Shown piece after piece: positions 17,252 to 26,019 of a stretch of DNA of 64,000 nucleotides. Source of the DNA: Pseudomonas sp. BBP2017. GTDB lineage: Bacteria; Pseudomonadota; Gammaproteobacteria; Pseudomonadales; Pseudomonadaceae. The stretch covers positions 186,001-250,000 of the forward strand of contig NZ_PVZN01000001.1 in the NCBI RefSeq assembly GCF_003024385.1, given 5' to 3'. The translations under genes and the position numbers were made by a program. The stretch's first letter is position 1. Each line of letters opens with the position of its first letter. The notes below the pieces were generated by a model. That model saw nothing but the letters and a program-made list of their open reading frames with translations, did not search any database and was not told the origin of the DNA.

Positions 17252-17254
17252 GAA

Positions 17255-19810
17255 ATGGAGCACTCCGACAAGAGGGAAGACGTCGCGAAGCAGGATGCCG
17301 CCGCGCACTTGCTGCGTGACGCCGAAATCGCGCTCCGCGAAGCAGCTATTGCCAAGGGCCAGCAAATCCTGGAGGAAAAAGAGCAGCGGCTGGCTTCCCA
17401 GCAAGAGGCCCTCGCCAGAAAAGCCGCCGAACTCAGCAAGCGGGTAGAACAGCTCAAGGTCGTCGAACAGCAACGCGCAGCGAGCCATGACGAAGAGCGC
17501 GTAGCCTTGAATACGGAATTGCGCCAGAAGCGCGCCGAGGGCGAGCGCCGGATGTCGGAAATCCGCGAGCAGCAGCTATCGGCGCTGGAAGAGGAACTTG
17601 CCAATCTCCGGGTCAAACGCTTGTCGGAAATGTCGGCCGCCGGCGACGCCGAGCGCGAGCGCATCCGCGAAGAGCTCAGCAGGCAGCGTGATGCCTGGAC
17701 CAGGCAACAGGACGAGGCCCGCGCGCGACTGGATGCAGAAGTGTCCGAACTGGCAAGGCAGAAGGGTGCATTGACCGCCCTGCAGGGCGAAGTGCACGGG
17801 CGAGCGATGGAGCTGGAAGCCGCCGAGCGCAACCTGGAACGCAAGGAGCAGCGGCTCGAGGAGCACGCCAGGCGGCGTAGTGAAAAATTCGCGGACGAAC
17901 TCGAGAGCAACCTGGAGGAAGAGCGCCGGTCGCTGGAAATGCAGAAGCAGTCCTGCATCGAGGACAACCGGCGCCTACGTGAAACCGTTGCCAAACAGGC
18001 CGACCTGCTGGGCGTGTTCGAGCTCCTGAAACGCCAGCTCGGGGACACCGACCCGTCCGAGATCCTGCGAAACCTGAACAGCCAGACCGATGAACTGAAG
18101 CGCCTGCGCGAAGAGCTCGCCAACCGGCCCACCGAGGAGATGCGCGACAGAGCCCGCGCGCTTGAAAGCGAAACCAAGGCCCACAAGGCCCGGGCGGATG
18201 AGCTTGAGCGACAGATCGCGATCAGGGAAGCGGAGTATGAACAGGTCGGTCAGCTACGCCGGAAGAACTCCGAGCTCACTGCGGAAAACCAGTCATTGAT
18301 GCAAAAGGCTTCGATCTTCGAAGGCGCGGCAAACGAAGCGCAAGTCGAGCTCGACCGGCTGCGGGCCGCTTATGAACGCCCTGCCGAGGTCGAGGCGCGG
18401 CACAAGGAAATCGAACGGCCACATTTTGCCGTGGACCGAGCCAGGCTGCCGGTGAAGGCGCAGATCGACGAGCTGACCTGGCTCAGAGGTATCGGCAATG
18501 CGTGCAGCCACTACGGCCTGAGTTTCAACCCACGGATCCTCAACGCCTTCCACACGGCCCTGAAGACCGCAGAGTGGTCGCCCCTGACCGTGCTCTCGGG
18601 CGTCTCCGGTACCGGCAAGTCCGAACTGCCGCGCCTGTACGCCCACTTCGGCGGCATTTTCTTCGAGCCGCTGTCGGTGCAGCCAAACTGGGACTCGCAG
18701 GAGTCCATGCTCGGCTTCTTCAACTCAATCGACAACAAATTCGACGCCCAACCGGTGCTGAACTTCCTCGCACAGAGCCAGAAGCCCTGGAGCGAGGACT
18801 ACCCCGGCCTGTCCGAGGCCATGTGCCTGGTCCTGCTCGACGAGATGAACCTTGCCCATCCGGAGCTGTACTTTGCCGAATTCCTGAGCAAGCTCGAACT
18901 GCGCCGTGGCAGGAAGGGCAGCGACGTGCCCTGGCTGCCGGTGAAGGTCGGCGCAGGCATGCCAGCCTACAAACTACCACTGGGCCGGAATGTGTTGTGG
19001 ACTGGAACGATGAACCAGGATGAAACCACCAAGTCTCTTTCCGACAAGGTGCTGGACCGCTCCATCATCGTCAATTTCCCGCGGCCGACCGAATTGAAAC
19101 GCCGCCTGAAATTGCTGCCGCTCGATGAGCGCAATCGCGGCCCGGCGCTGCACAAATCCGTCTGGCAAAGCTGGCTGGCAGAGGGCAGCAGCTTCTCGGA
19201 AGACGAAGTCAAGCCGTACATGGCCTTCATAGAGGCGTTGAATGGAGCACTCTGCGTGGCTGGCCGGGCACTTGGCCATCGGGTATGGCAATCCATCGAG
19301 TACTACATGGCCAACTACCCGGAGGTCCGGGCGGCGAAGAATGACAACTCCCCATCCCGACTTGCCGAGGCGATGCATACTGCGTTCGAAGACCAGCTGG
19401 TACAGAAGGTCATGCCCAAGCTCCGCGGCATCGACACCCGCGGCAAGAGCAAGACCGACTGCCTCGACAAGATCCGCCACCAGTTGGACAGGGGCATCGC
19501 TGGCCGTCCTTTCCACCTCACCGAGGACTTCGATATTGCCTGCGAACTGGGCTACGGCCAGTTCATCTGGCAATCGGCGAACTATCTCAACGCGCCTGGT
19601 TCGTCAACAGCGCCGACACAGGTCGACCACCCTGCCCCCACAGCCTCGAACACCCAGGAAGAACCGCCGTCACTGTTCAACATCGGCCTGACAGATCCTG
19701 ACGAGCGCCGTAGGGCTTGGAACCTGAGGTCCCCGGAGAAACGAGACGAACTGCGCAAGACGTTGGAGGAGAACGCCAGGAAAGGGGGAATCACCGGCCA
19801 TGACCAGTGA
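17255..19810 (+). CDS. Coiled-coil McrB-like AAA+ ATPase
   Basis: 851 residues. Residues 1 to about 390 are a continuous Glu/Arg/Gln-rich coiled coil. The AAA+ domain follows: GVSGTGKSE (about 448), the McrB-type VQPNWDSQESMLGFF, LVLLDEMNLAHPE (about 524) and the signature TGTMNQDETTKSLSDKVLDR (about 582). McrB proteins form hexameric NTPase motors that work with a McrC partner; the next gene encodes a DUF2357 (McrC-related) protein. A long N-terminal coiled coil fused to McrB is the hallmark of CoCoNuT proteins. A coiled coil instead of a modified-base reader suggests a target other than methylated DNA (inference). It overlaps the next gene by 11 nt. Confidence 0.85.
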   Translation: MEHSDKREDVAKQDAAAHLLRDAEIALREAAIAKGQQILEEKEQRLASQQEALARKAAELSKRVEQLKVVEQQRAASHDEERVALNTELRQKRAEGERRMSEIREQQLSALEEELANLRVKRLSEMSAAGDAERERIREELSRQRDAWTRQQDEARARLDAEVSELARQKGALTALQGEVHGRAMELEAAERNLERKEQRLEEHARRRSEKFADELESNLEEERRSLEMQKQSCIEDNRRLRETVAKQADLLGVFELLKRQLGDTDPSEILRNLNSQTDELKRLREELANRPTEEMRDRARALESETKAHKARADELERQIAIREAEYEQVGQLRRKNSELTAENQSLMQKASIFEGAANEAQVELDRLRAAYERPAEVEARHKEIERPHFAVDRARLPVKAQIDELTWLRGIGNACSHYGLSFNPRILNAFHTALKTAEWSPLTVLSGVSGTGKSELPRLYAHFGGIFFEPLSVQPNWDSQESMLGFFNSIDNKFDAQPVLNFLAQSQKPWSEDYPGLSEAMCLVLLDEMNLAHPELYFAEFLSKLELRRGRKGSDVPWLPVKVGAGMPAYKLPLGRNVLWTGTMNQDETTKSLSDKVLDRSIIVNFPRPTELKRRLKLLPLDERNRGPALHKSVWQSWLAEGSSFSEDEVKPYMAFIEALNGALCVAGRALGHRVWQSIEYYMANYPEVRAAKNDNSPSRLAEAMHTAFEDQLVQKVMPKLRGIDTRGKSKTDCLDKIRHQLDRGIAGRPFHLTEDFDIACELGYGQFIWQSANYLNAPGSSTAPTQVDHPAPTASNTQEEPPSLFNIGLTDPDERRRAWNLRSPEKRDELRKTLEENARKGGITGHDQ

Positions 19811-22800
19811 GCACCTGTCGAGCCTTGACTCCGTGCCCCGCAACAAGGCGCACGACAGCACCGCCATCAGCGAGGTGCTCGAGCAGTCGGACTGGTTCTG
19901 CCATGCCGTCGACTTCGACCCCAGGAGCGGGCAGGCACTGCCGCAATCGCTGTCGGTGTTTCTGGCCAGGATCGAAGGGTACTCACCGCCCGAGACCGGG
20001 TCCCCGTACCGCGACCGCCTGTGGCGCATCACCGAACATTGCAGCGCGGCGGTGGATCGGCTTGTCCACTGCCTCAACGAGGCTCCTCGCCGGGAACACG
20101 CTTTACTGCCCGCCCATGCGGTACGCGAACTCGATGCCAACAGCTTCATCAAGCTGAGCAATCGCCCGGGACGCACACTGAGGGAAAAGCTGGCAGGCAA
20201 CCCCTATCTGCAAGGCGTTCGGCGCTCCCAGTCCGTCGACCTGCCGGAGAACCGCCTGTTCAAGGCATGCATGGTGCGTCTGGCGCAATACCTGGAGCTG
20301 TGCGTCGAGCGCCATGAACACCAGAACGACCTGTTGTTGACGATTCTGTCCTGGCTGCGCTCCGGCGAAGCGCGGGACATTGGCCGCTGGGAGAACCTGC
20401 CGCCCAACAACACGCTTTTGTCACATCGCGATTACCGACAGGTATGGGACGCCTGGCGTTGGCTGCAGTCCCTGGAGGATGACACTGCTCGCGACCTGTC
20501 CGAGGTCCACGCACGTCGCCAGACCCGGCATCGCTGGATCACCTACAGCCGTATATGGAGCGAGGGCCGCCACTGCCTGGCGGACATGCCGGTTTTCTTC
20601 GACTTCGATACCTTCGAGATCCGTCCCTGGTTCAACAGCGTCGCGATGCAGTCGGTACAGGAAAAGATCAAGCGCGGCGCCAGGATCGAAATCCATACAC
20701 CGGTGTGCGTCGATCTGGCGACCTCACTCCCACGCTATGCTGCGGGCAAAATGGCCAGGCACCTACCTGGTTCTTTTGCATGGCAACAATGGCAAGGCGA
20801 GGATGCCGAGGTAGCACTCGACCTGTTTACCTCCGATGCGATCTATCGGCACCCGCAGGTGACGACCCTATTCCCGACGGACCTGTTCTTCTCCCAAGCC
20901 GCGCACGAGCACTTGGAGCGCGCCGCACACGCCTTCACCGGCAGACTGCAGGAGATGTTCAGGCACGACACGCTGATCTGGCTCGTGCCCGATGTCCTCA
21001 ATGATTTCGAACTCGACGTCACCCGACGCAATCTCAATGCTCGCTTCCAGGGCGCAGTGCCCCTGCCGCGCAGTATTGCCGCTGCGATTCAACACGTGGA
21101 CTACTCGAAAGTGAGCGCTGGCTATCCGATAGTCGTGATCGACAATGTCGGCGGCAAAACCTGCGTCACGAAACTGGTAGCCAGGCTCGACCCGGCCCTC
21201 AAGGACAAACTCCCGGAAACGAGAGGTTTCTACTGGGAGCGGCATCCTTCGGTGATCATTTCGGACACCCCAGCGGATGAGTCGGAACCCGGCTGCGCCA
21301 TTACGTCCATCGATGGCCAGAACCAATGGCAACCGCCAGCTATCGCCGCCAGGCCTCCCGCCCTCGACAACTCGGTGCTGAAACAGGACCCGCGCATCGG
21401 CGGCTTCGCCTTCGCCATCACCGTGACGCAAAGCCCGGTATCCGGAGGCCTTCATTTTCATACGCTGCAACAACGTGCGGGAGATATCCCCCTGTGGCGC
21501 GACGAGATACCTGAACTGACGATCAAGGTGTTCAAGGACGGACGTCCTCAGCGCTTCCAACTGGTGTCCCGTGGCACGACGGTCACGCCGATCCGTGGCA
21601 GGCCAGTCAGCATAGAGGTAAAGGAAGATTTCACCCTCCCGGCGGACAGGCCGTTCTACCAGTTCCCCCTCTTCCTGGGCGACAGCCGCGAAGACTTGGG
21701 CTACTCGGCCCGCCTGGACTCCTGCGCGTTTCCACTCAAGGAAAGTGTCGACTGTGCGCTCCACCTGACGTTCGAATACGGTGCGGACGCCCCCTATCAG
21801 CTGACCTTCATGCCGCGCAATGGCGCGTTTGCACAGGTGCAGGCTACCTGGCGGCGTACCAGGGACCTGGTCGTCACCGATGCCCCCGCTCCGGAGTACC
21901 CCGCTCCGATGGCCTGGGCCGATCTGCGTCATTTGCCAAAACCCGGCAGCAGTGAAACCACTGACTTGCTCAACTGGATAACCCGCGCGATCGCACGACT
22001 GGACCAGGATATCTACATCCGTCCCAAGGCCAGGGCTAAGGCCGTGATCAACAAGGAGTGGCGCCCTGACAAGAACGGAGGCTATTTCACGTTCGCTACC
22101 ACCAGCGCCACTCAGGAACGAGTGTTCGTCCATCAGAAAAATATCTTGGACGGACATGTGTACACGGACTTCGGCGTTGGCGACACCATTTCATACGAAC
22201 GCCATGAGCAGGGCGGCAAATGCTCTGGCCGTCGGGTTGCCGGCGAGTATCACGAGGAGGTGGAACGACTCAAGCGGTTCGACGAAACAACCAGCAAGAA
22301 TCTCGTTATCCAGATCCGCAAATCTGTCTATTACCCCATCATCCAGATATGGCGCGATGGTCGCTCCATCGACGATATCGACTGCCCCGGTGTTTTTGCC
22401 AAAGCAGCCCGCAGCAATATCGACTACCTCGTTTCTCTGCTGCAGGAAAACGATTTTCCAACGTCGGTGAAAAGCGTAATTCTCGTGCTGATGTGTTGCA
22501 TGCACAAGGACGTCCCACGTGGCTTCATCCAGCATCTGTCCGGGCAGCTCGAGAACGGCAGCATTCGCAACCCACAAGCCATTGGCTTCGCCCTGGGACG
22601 CCTGGATCAACCCTGGCAGCGGGCGCTTTTCTCGGGCCTCATGCGCAACATCACGGAAAGCGTTCTGCGCACCTTCGCTTGTGCGATCTGGCGAGACCGG
22701 CACTTCGTTGAACAATTCGAAGCGACCCAAATGACAATGGTGCTGAAGTCTCTCAACCTGGCGTTGGGGCAGATCAATCCATGCCCGGGGATAAAAGGTG

Positions 22801-23144
22801 CCGATGACAACAGAGCTGCTGTCAACTGGATGCGCACAACCACCGAGTTACTTGAACTCCTGCTGGGTGTGCTTCGAACGCGAGATGCAGCGGATATGCA
22901 ACTGAGGATGTTGCTCCAGCCTCATCAGCAGATCACCAAGGCCTTGGCCCGCAGCGTCGAGCGGGTGAGCGAACTCGTTGCACAATCGACTGTCGCTTTG
23001 TCTTGCCGGGTACAGATCAATATCGAAAAACCCGAAGGTGATCATACCCCGGACCTGCTTTTTGCCCTGCGCCTTTATCTGACCGGCGACGATGGCGCGA
23101 ACGCGATCCACATAACCAGAATTTCCGACAGTCAGGACGCATGA
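19800..23144 (+). CDS. DUF2357 (McrC-related) protein with Hsp70/actin-like core
   Basis: 1114 residues. The N-terminal part contains the DUF2357-type segment LSNRPGRTLREKLAGNP followed by SVDLPENRLFKACMVR (about 118-160), as in McrC-like partners of McrB. The middle (about 330-480) follows the order of an Hsp70 nucleotide-binding domain: WLVPDVLNDFELDVTRRNL (like VPAYFND...R), LPRSIAAAI (like EPTAAA) and PIVVIDNVGGKTCVTKLVA (about 441, like VFDLGGGTFDVS). The phosphate loop is altered, so ATP use is uncertain. I found no clear ExK nuclease motif. The C-terminal 430 residues are helical and unassigned. It is the last gene of the operon. Hsp70 homologues are reported in some CoCoNuT types. Confidence 0.68.
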   Translation: MTSEHLSSLDSVPRNKAHDSTAISEVLEQSDWFCHAVDFDPRSGQALPQSLSVFLARIEGYSPPETGSPYRDRLWRITEHCSAAVDRLVHCLNEAPRREHALLPAHAVRELDANSFIKLSNRPGRTLREKLAGNPYLQGVRRSQSVDLPENRLFKACMVRLAQYLELCVERHEHQNDLLLTILSWLRSGEARDIGRWENLPPNNTLLSHRDYRQVWDAWRWLQSLEDDTARDLSEVHARRQTRHRWITYSRIWSEGRHCLADMPVFFDFDTFEIRPWFNSVAMQSVQEKIKRGARIEIHTPVCVDLATSLPRYAAGKMARHLPGSFAWQQWQGEDAEVALDLFTSDAIYRHPQVTTLFPTDLFFSQAAHEHLERAAHAFTGRLQEMFRHDTLIWLVPDVLNDFELDVTRRNLNARFQGAVPLPRSIAAAIQHVDYSKVSAGYPIVVIDNVGGKTCVTKLVARLDPALKDKLPETRGFYWERHPSVIISDTPADESEPGCAITSIDGQNQWQPPAIAARPPALDNSVLKQDPRIGGFAFAITVTQSPVSGGLHFHTLQQRAGDIPLWRDEIPELTIKVFKDGRPQRFQLVSRGTTVTPIRGRPVSIEVKEDFTLPADRPFYQFPLFLGDSREDLGYSARLDSCAFPLKESVDCALHLTFEYGADAPYQLTFMPRNGAFAQVQATWRRTRDLVVTDAPAPEYPAPMAWADLRHLPKPGSSETTDLLNWITRAIARLDQDIYIRPKARAKAVINKEWRPDKNGGYFTFATTSATQERVFVHQKNILDGHVYTDFGVGDTISYERHEQGGKCSGRRVAGEYHEEVERLKRFDETTSKNLVIQIRKSVYYPIIQIWRDGRSIDDIDCPGVFAKAARSNIDYLVSLLQENDFPTSVKSVILVLMCCMHKDVPRGFIQHLSGQLENGSIRNPQAIGFALGRLDQPWQRALFSGLMRNITESVLRTFACAIWRDRHFVEQFEATQMTMVLKSLNLALGQINPCPGIKGADDNRAAVNWMRTTTELLELLLGVLRTRDAADMQLRMLLQPHQQITKALARSVERVSELVAQSTVALSCRVQINIEKPEGDHTPDLLFALRLYLTGDDGANAIHITRISDSQDA

Positions 23145-23150
23145 TCAGCG

Positions 23151-23178
23151 CAAACCCAGGCGAAGGTGCCTGGGTTTG
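23151..23178. terminator. Hairpin between convergent operons
   Basis: CAAACCCAGGC and GCCTGGGTTTG form an 11-bp perfect stem around a 6-nt loop just after the last gene of the plus-strand operon. There is no T-run on either side, so termination may be weak, Rho-assisted or merely 3'-end protective. The 152-bp space to the facing gene holds no credible coding sequence. Confidence 0.5.
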
Positions 23179-23295
23179 GTGAGGTTGTGGTCGACGATGG
23201 GCGTTGGAAGGCTTCGTACGCGGGAGTAACGGGAAGGCCGCGCTTGCTGGGCATGCTGTGTCCGTATGCCCAGCTCAGCAACTACCTTCCCAACC

Positions 23296-26019
23296 TCACT
23301 CACTCGGATTATAGGCCTCCAATGGAACCGACCCCGTGCCAAAACACGCGGGGAACGGGTCCGCCGAATTCATCCCCTTCACTGGCGTTCGCAGGTATCG
23401 CTTCCAGTCATCGGCAACATGGCGCAAGTCGATTTCATCATCGAACGACGTATGTCGGCAGGCATCCATGCGCGCCTCGACCGCGTATTTGAGAAGCACG
23501 AATGAAGCCAGTTGTTCCTGGTCGAACGACTGCGCGAGATAGGGATAGTGGATCGCCAGCTCAGCCTCGCCCTTCTCCTGCAATTGCCGGTTCACCCGGC
23601 CGAACAACCTGTCCACACGCCCGACACGCTGCTCGTTGTCACCGGGTGTCCAGGCAATTCCGTAGTGGTGCACCTTGCTGCATTGAAGATGCAGGTTCAC
23701 ACCCTCCTGAAAGACCGAAGTCGCTACCAGCACGTTGGGGTAGAACGGGCTGTTAAAACCGAGAATCAAGCGCCGGCGATCGCCAGAATGACTACTGGCG
23801 TACCAGGCAGGGCTTTGCAGGCTGGTAAGGATACGCCAGTCTTTTTTCCAGTCGGCCAGCCCGTGGGCCGTGATCTTTCCACAGATCTGCTCGAAGCAAT
23901 CCAAGGCCGCAATGAAGTACTGCCGAATCAACGAGTCGTGAAGGCGCGGGCTCAGCCAATCGATGAAATCCAGATAACGACGTTGAGCATCGCCCCCCGC
24001 ATGCTGGCGACGAAACTCCGTGAACCAACTGTAGAGCTCAATGATGACCGGGCTGGCAAACAGAAAACCCGCTTTTACATAATTGGCGAAATTTTCTGCA
24101 ATCGCTCGGCCGTGTGGCCCAAGCGCCAACCACGCCTCCAGCCGCCGGCGTGTGGCATCAGGCAACCCTTCATACATCAGGCCCCACAAGGTCGGCATCA
24201 TTTCTTCGTATTGTTCACCCGCTGGCGACGCGTGTTCCCCGTGCAGCACAAGACGCGCTCGCAGCGCCGCACCGCCATAGTCGTCCCGATTACGCTCGCC
24301 CACACGCTTGCGGTCATACCCGGTGTATCCGCCCTTGCGGTAGTCACTTGCCGGCTCCAGCAACAACGAAAACAGACTGTCCGGCTTGCGCAAGCGCAAG
24401 CTGAAGTTCGAGCAATCCGTACTGCGGTCCTTTCCCTGTTTCTTGACCACGAACAGGTCAGCAATGTGCGAGGCCAGTTTTTCATCACCCTCCAGGCCAT
24501 CAATGGCTTGCGCCTGGTCGTCATCGTGAAGAAGATCCTGGTCGTCCGATTCTTCGACCGTCTGCTGGCAGACATACCGGCTGAAAAACGCCCGCGACCA
24601 GTTCTTCTTCTGCCACCCCTTTAACAGCCTTTCCGAGTCTTCCGGACGCCAGGCCTGGACGATACGCCGCGCCAGCTTCAGGTCACTGTCCGCGTTCATG
24701 CGCTGGGTAATCTCCCGCACCGAAGCGATCCGCCGCACAAATACCAGGTGCTTGTGCTCTTGCAACGGTATTCGCGTGTCGAAGACATCCTCGGGCTGGC
24801 ATTCAAGCATCAACGTGTCGTACTTGGGATGATCAGGGTGGCTCTGGAAGTACTCACGGTGCAGCTGGGTAAGCTGAGTCAGGATCCCGGTATCCGGGGC
24901 ACCGGAAAATGCCTGAGCGGAGTGTTCCTGTTCCAGCGGTGCGGTCGCGCTGGCCGCGCTACCTGGCTGGGTACCAACGGACTCGAAGCCTTCGAGATAG
25001 CCGTACAGGAACCTGCGGCCGCCACTCTTATGGCCTTGTTGCTGCACCAGCTTCTTCTGGTACAGCGCGAAAAACATCTCGGCCTCGGGGTTGTTATGGA
25101 AACTGGCTGGCAGCGTTTTTTCATGACGGTAGTTATATTTGTTACGGTAACCCTCAGCCCCCTGCATCAGGCGCAAACGACGCAATGCATACTGGGTCAG
25201 CAGCTTATCCGGAGCGGGTTGCGACCCGTCAGCCGGTGGGTCGATGAAGTAGCCGAGAATGGAGGCTATGTCCCGAAGCGAGGAATGGCTGGGCGTCGCG
25301 GTAAGCAACAAAACTTTCTGCCCGAGCCGCCCCCCCACTTCCCCGAAGAACCTGCGTGCGGCCTTGGCACGTTGAGAACCGCCATCGGCATTACGGAAAT
25401 AATGAGCCTCATCCACCACGACCAGGTCGAAACCCTTGTTTCCCAGCGATGACTTGAGCTCACGGTGAATCCTGGCAGCCTCAACCTGGGCTTTGCCGGC
25501 CACATCACCCGATTGCTTGTCCTGCCACTCAACCAGGTTGCTGAGGGAATGGATAGTGGTGAAGTAAAACTGCCCGCTGCCCTCCTTCACCGCATCACTC
25601 AGTTCACGAAGCCGCTTGTAAATCTGCGCCTCGTGCAACGGCTTTTTCTCAGGCCCATTGCAGGTCAGGTGCGAACCGCCTTTATAGTGATCGCGCAGGA
25701 ACGCGGCATACTCACGCGCCCACTGGTGGCAGATGTCTTCCCTGGGAGCCATGACCAGCACCTTGGCATTGGGCTTCAGCTTCCACAGCAACGCGATGAT
25801 GCCCAATGCCTGGAACGTCTTGCCCATGCCGACCTCATCGGCCAGCAATGCCACATTGTGCATGGACAACTTGTTCCACAAACCGGCAACACCTTCGATT
25901 TGCCGGGCGGGCATGGAGATGTCCTGGCCCGAGTACTGCCACGCGTCATTGCCTGCGTCGAAGTTGATCCAGTTCGCGACCTGTTCCGGCTTCAAACCAC
26001 CCCAGTCGATTTCACGCAT
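23296..26019 (-). CDS. SNF2-family (SF2) helicase/translocase
   Basis: 907 residues from ATG 26019, chosen because AAGGAG ends 7 nt upstream and the start overlaps the stop of the preceding PLD gene. Motifs: LLADEVGMGKT (I, about 60), VVVDEAHYF (II, about 201), LLTATPSH (III), FQEGVNLH (V) and DNEQRVGRVDRLFGR (VI, about 793). An insert of several hundred residues separates the two RecA lobes. SNF2-type enzymes translocate on duplex DNA and appear in DISARM, Druantia-like and other defence islands. Paired with an upstream PLD nuclease and an unknown subunit, it probably forms a DNA-tracking restriction complex. It reads convergently toward the 14-gene operon. Confidence 0.85.
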   Translation of the reverse strand: MREIDWGGLKPEQVANWINFDAGNDAWQYSGQDISMPARQIEGVAGLWNKLSMHNVALLADEVGMGKTFQALGIIALLWKLKPNAKVLVMAPREDICHQWAREYAAFLRDHYKGGSHLTCNGPEKKPLHEAQIYKRLRELSDAVKEGSGQFYFTTIHSLSNLVEWQDKQSGDVAGKAQVEAARIHRELKSSLGNKGFDLVVVDEAHYFRNADGGSQRAKAARRFFGEVGGRLGQKVLLLTATPSHSSLRDIASILGYFIDPPADGSQPAPDKLLTQYALRRLRLMQGAEGYRNKYNYRHEKTLPASFHNNPEAEMFFALYQKKLVQQQGHKSGGRRFLYGYLEGFESVGTQPGSAASATAPLEQEHSAQAFSGAPDTGILTQLTQLHREYFQSHPDHPKYDTLMLECQPEDVFDTRIPLQEHKHLVFVRRIASVREITQRMNADSDLKLARRIVQAWRPEDSERLLKGWQKKNWSRAFFSRYVCQQTVEESDDQDLLHDDDQAQAIDGLEGDEKLASHIADLFVVKKQGKDRSTDCSNFSLRLRKPDSLFSLLLEPASDYRKGGYTGYDRKRVGERNRDDYGGAALRARLVLHGEHASPAGEQYEEMMPTLWGLMYEGLPDATRRRLEAWLALGPHGRAIAENFANYVKAGFLFASPVIIELYSWFTEFRRQHAGGDAQRRYLDFIDWLSPRLHDSLIRQYFIAALDCFEQICGKITAHGLADWKKDWRILTSLQSPAWYASSHSGDRRRLILGFNSPFYPNVLVATSVFQEGVNLHLQCSKVHHYGIAWTPGDNEQRVGRVDRLFGRVNRQLQEKGEAELAIHYPYLAQSFDQEQLASFVLLKYAVEARMDACRHTSFDDEIDLRHVADDWKRYLRTPVKGMNSADPFPACFGTGSVPLEAYNPSE

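Noticed and set aside
16849..18186. Minus-strand frame of 445 codons, Ser/Arg-rich
   Set aside because: It is antisense to the coiled coil of the McrB-like protein; the serine-rich content is the reverse reading of Glu/Arg codons.
23512..24624. Long plus-strand frame of 370 codons opposite the SNF2 gene
   Set aside because: It lies antisense to a gene with full helicase motifs and has no recognisable domain; high-GC codon bias produces such shadows.
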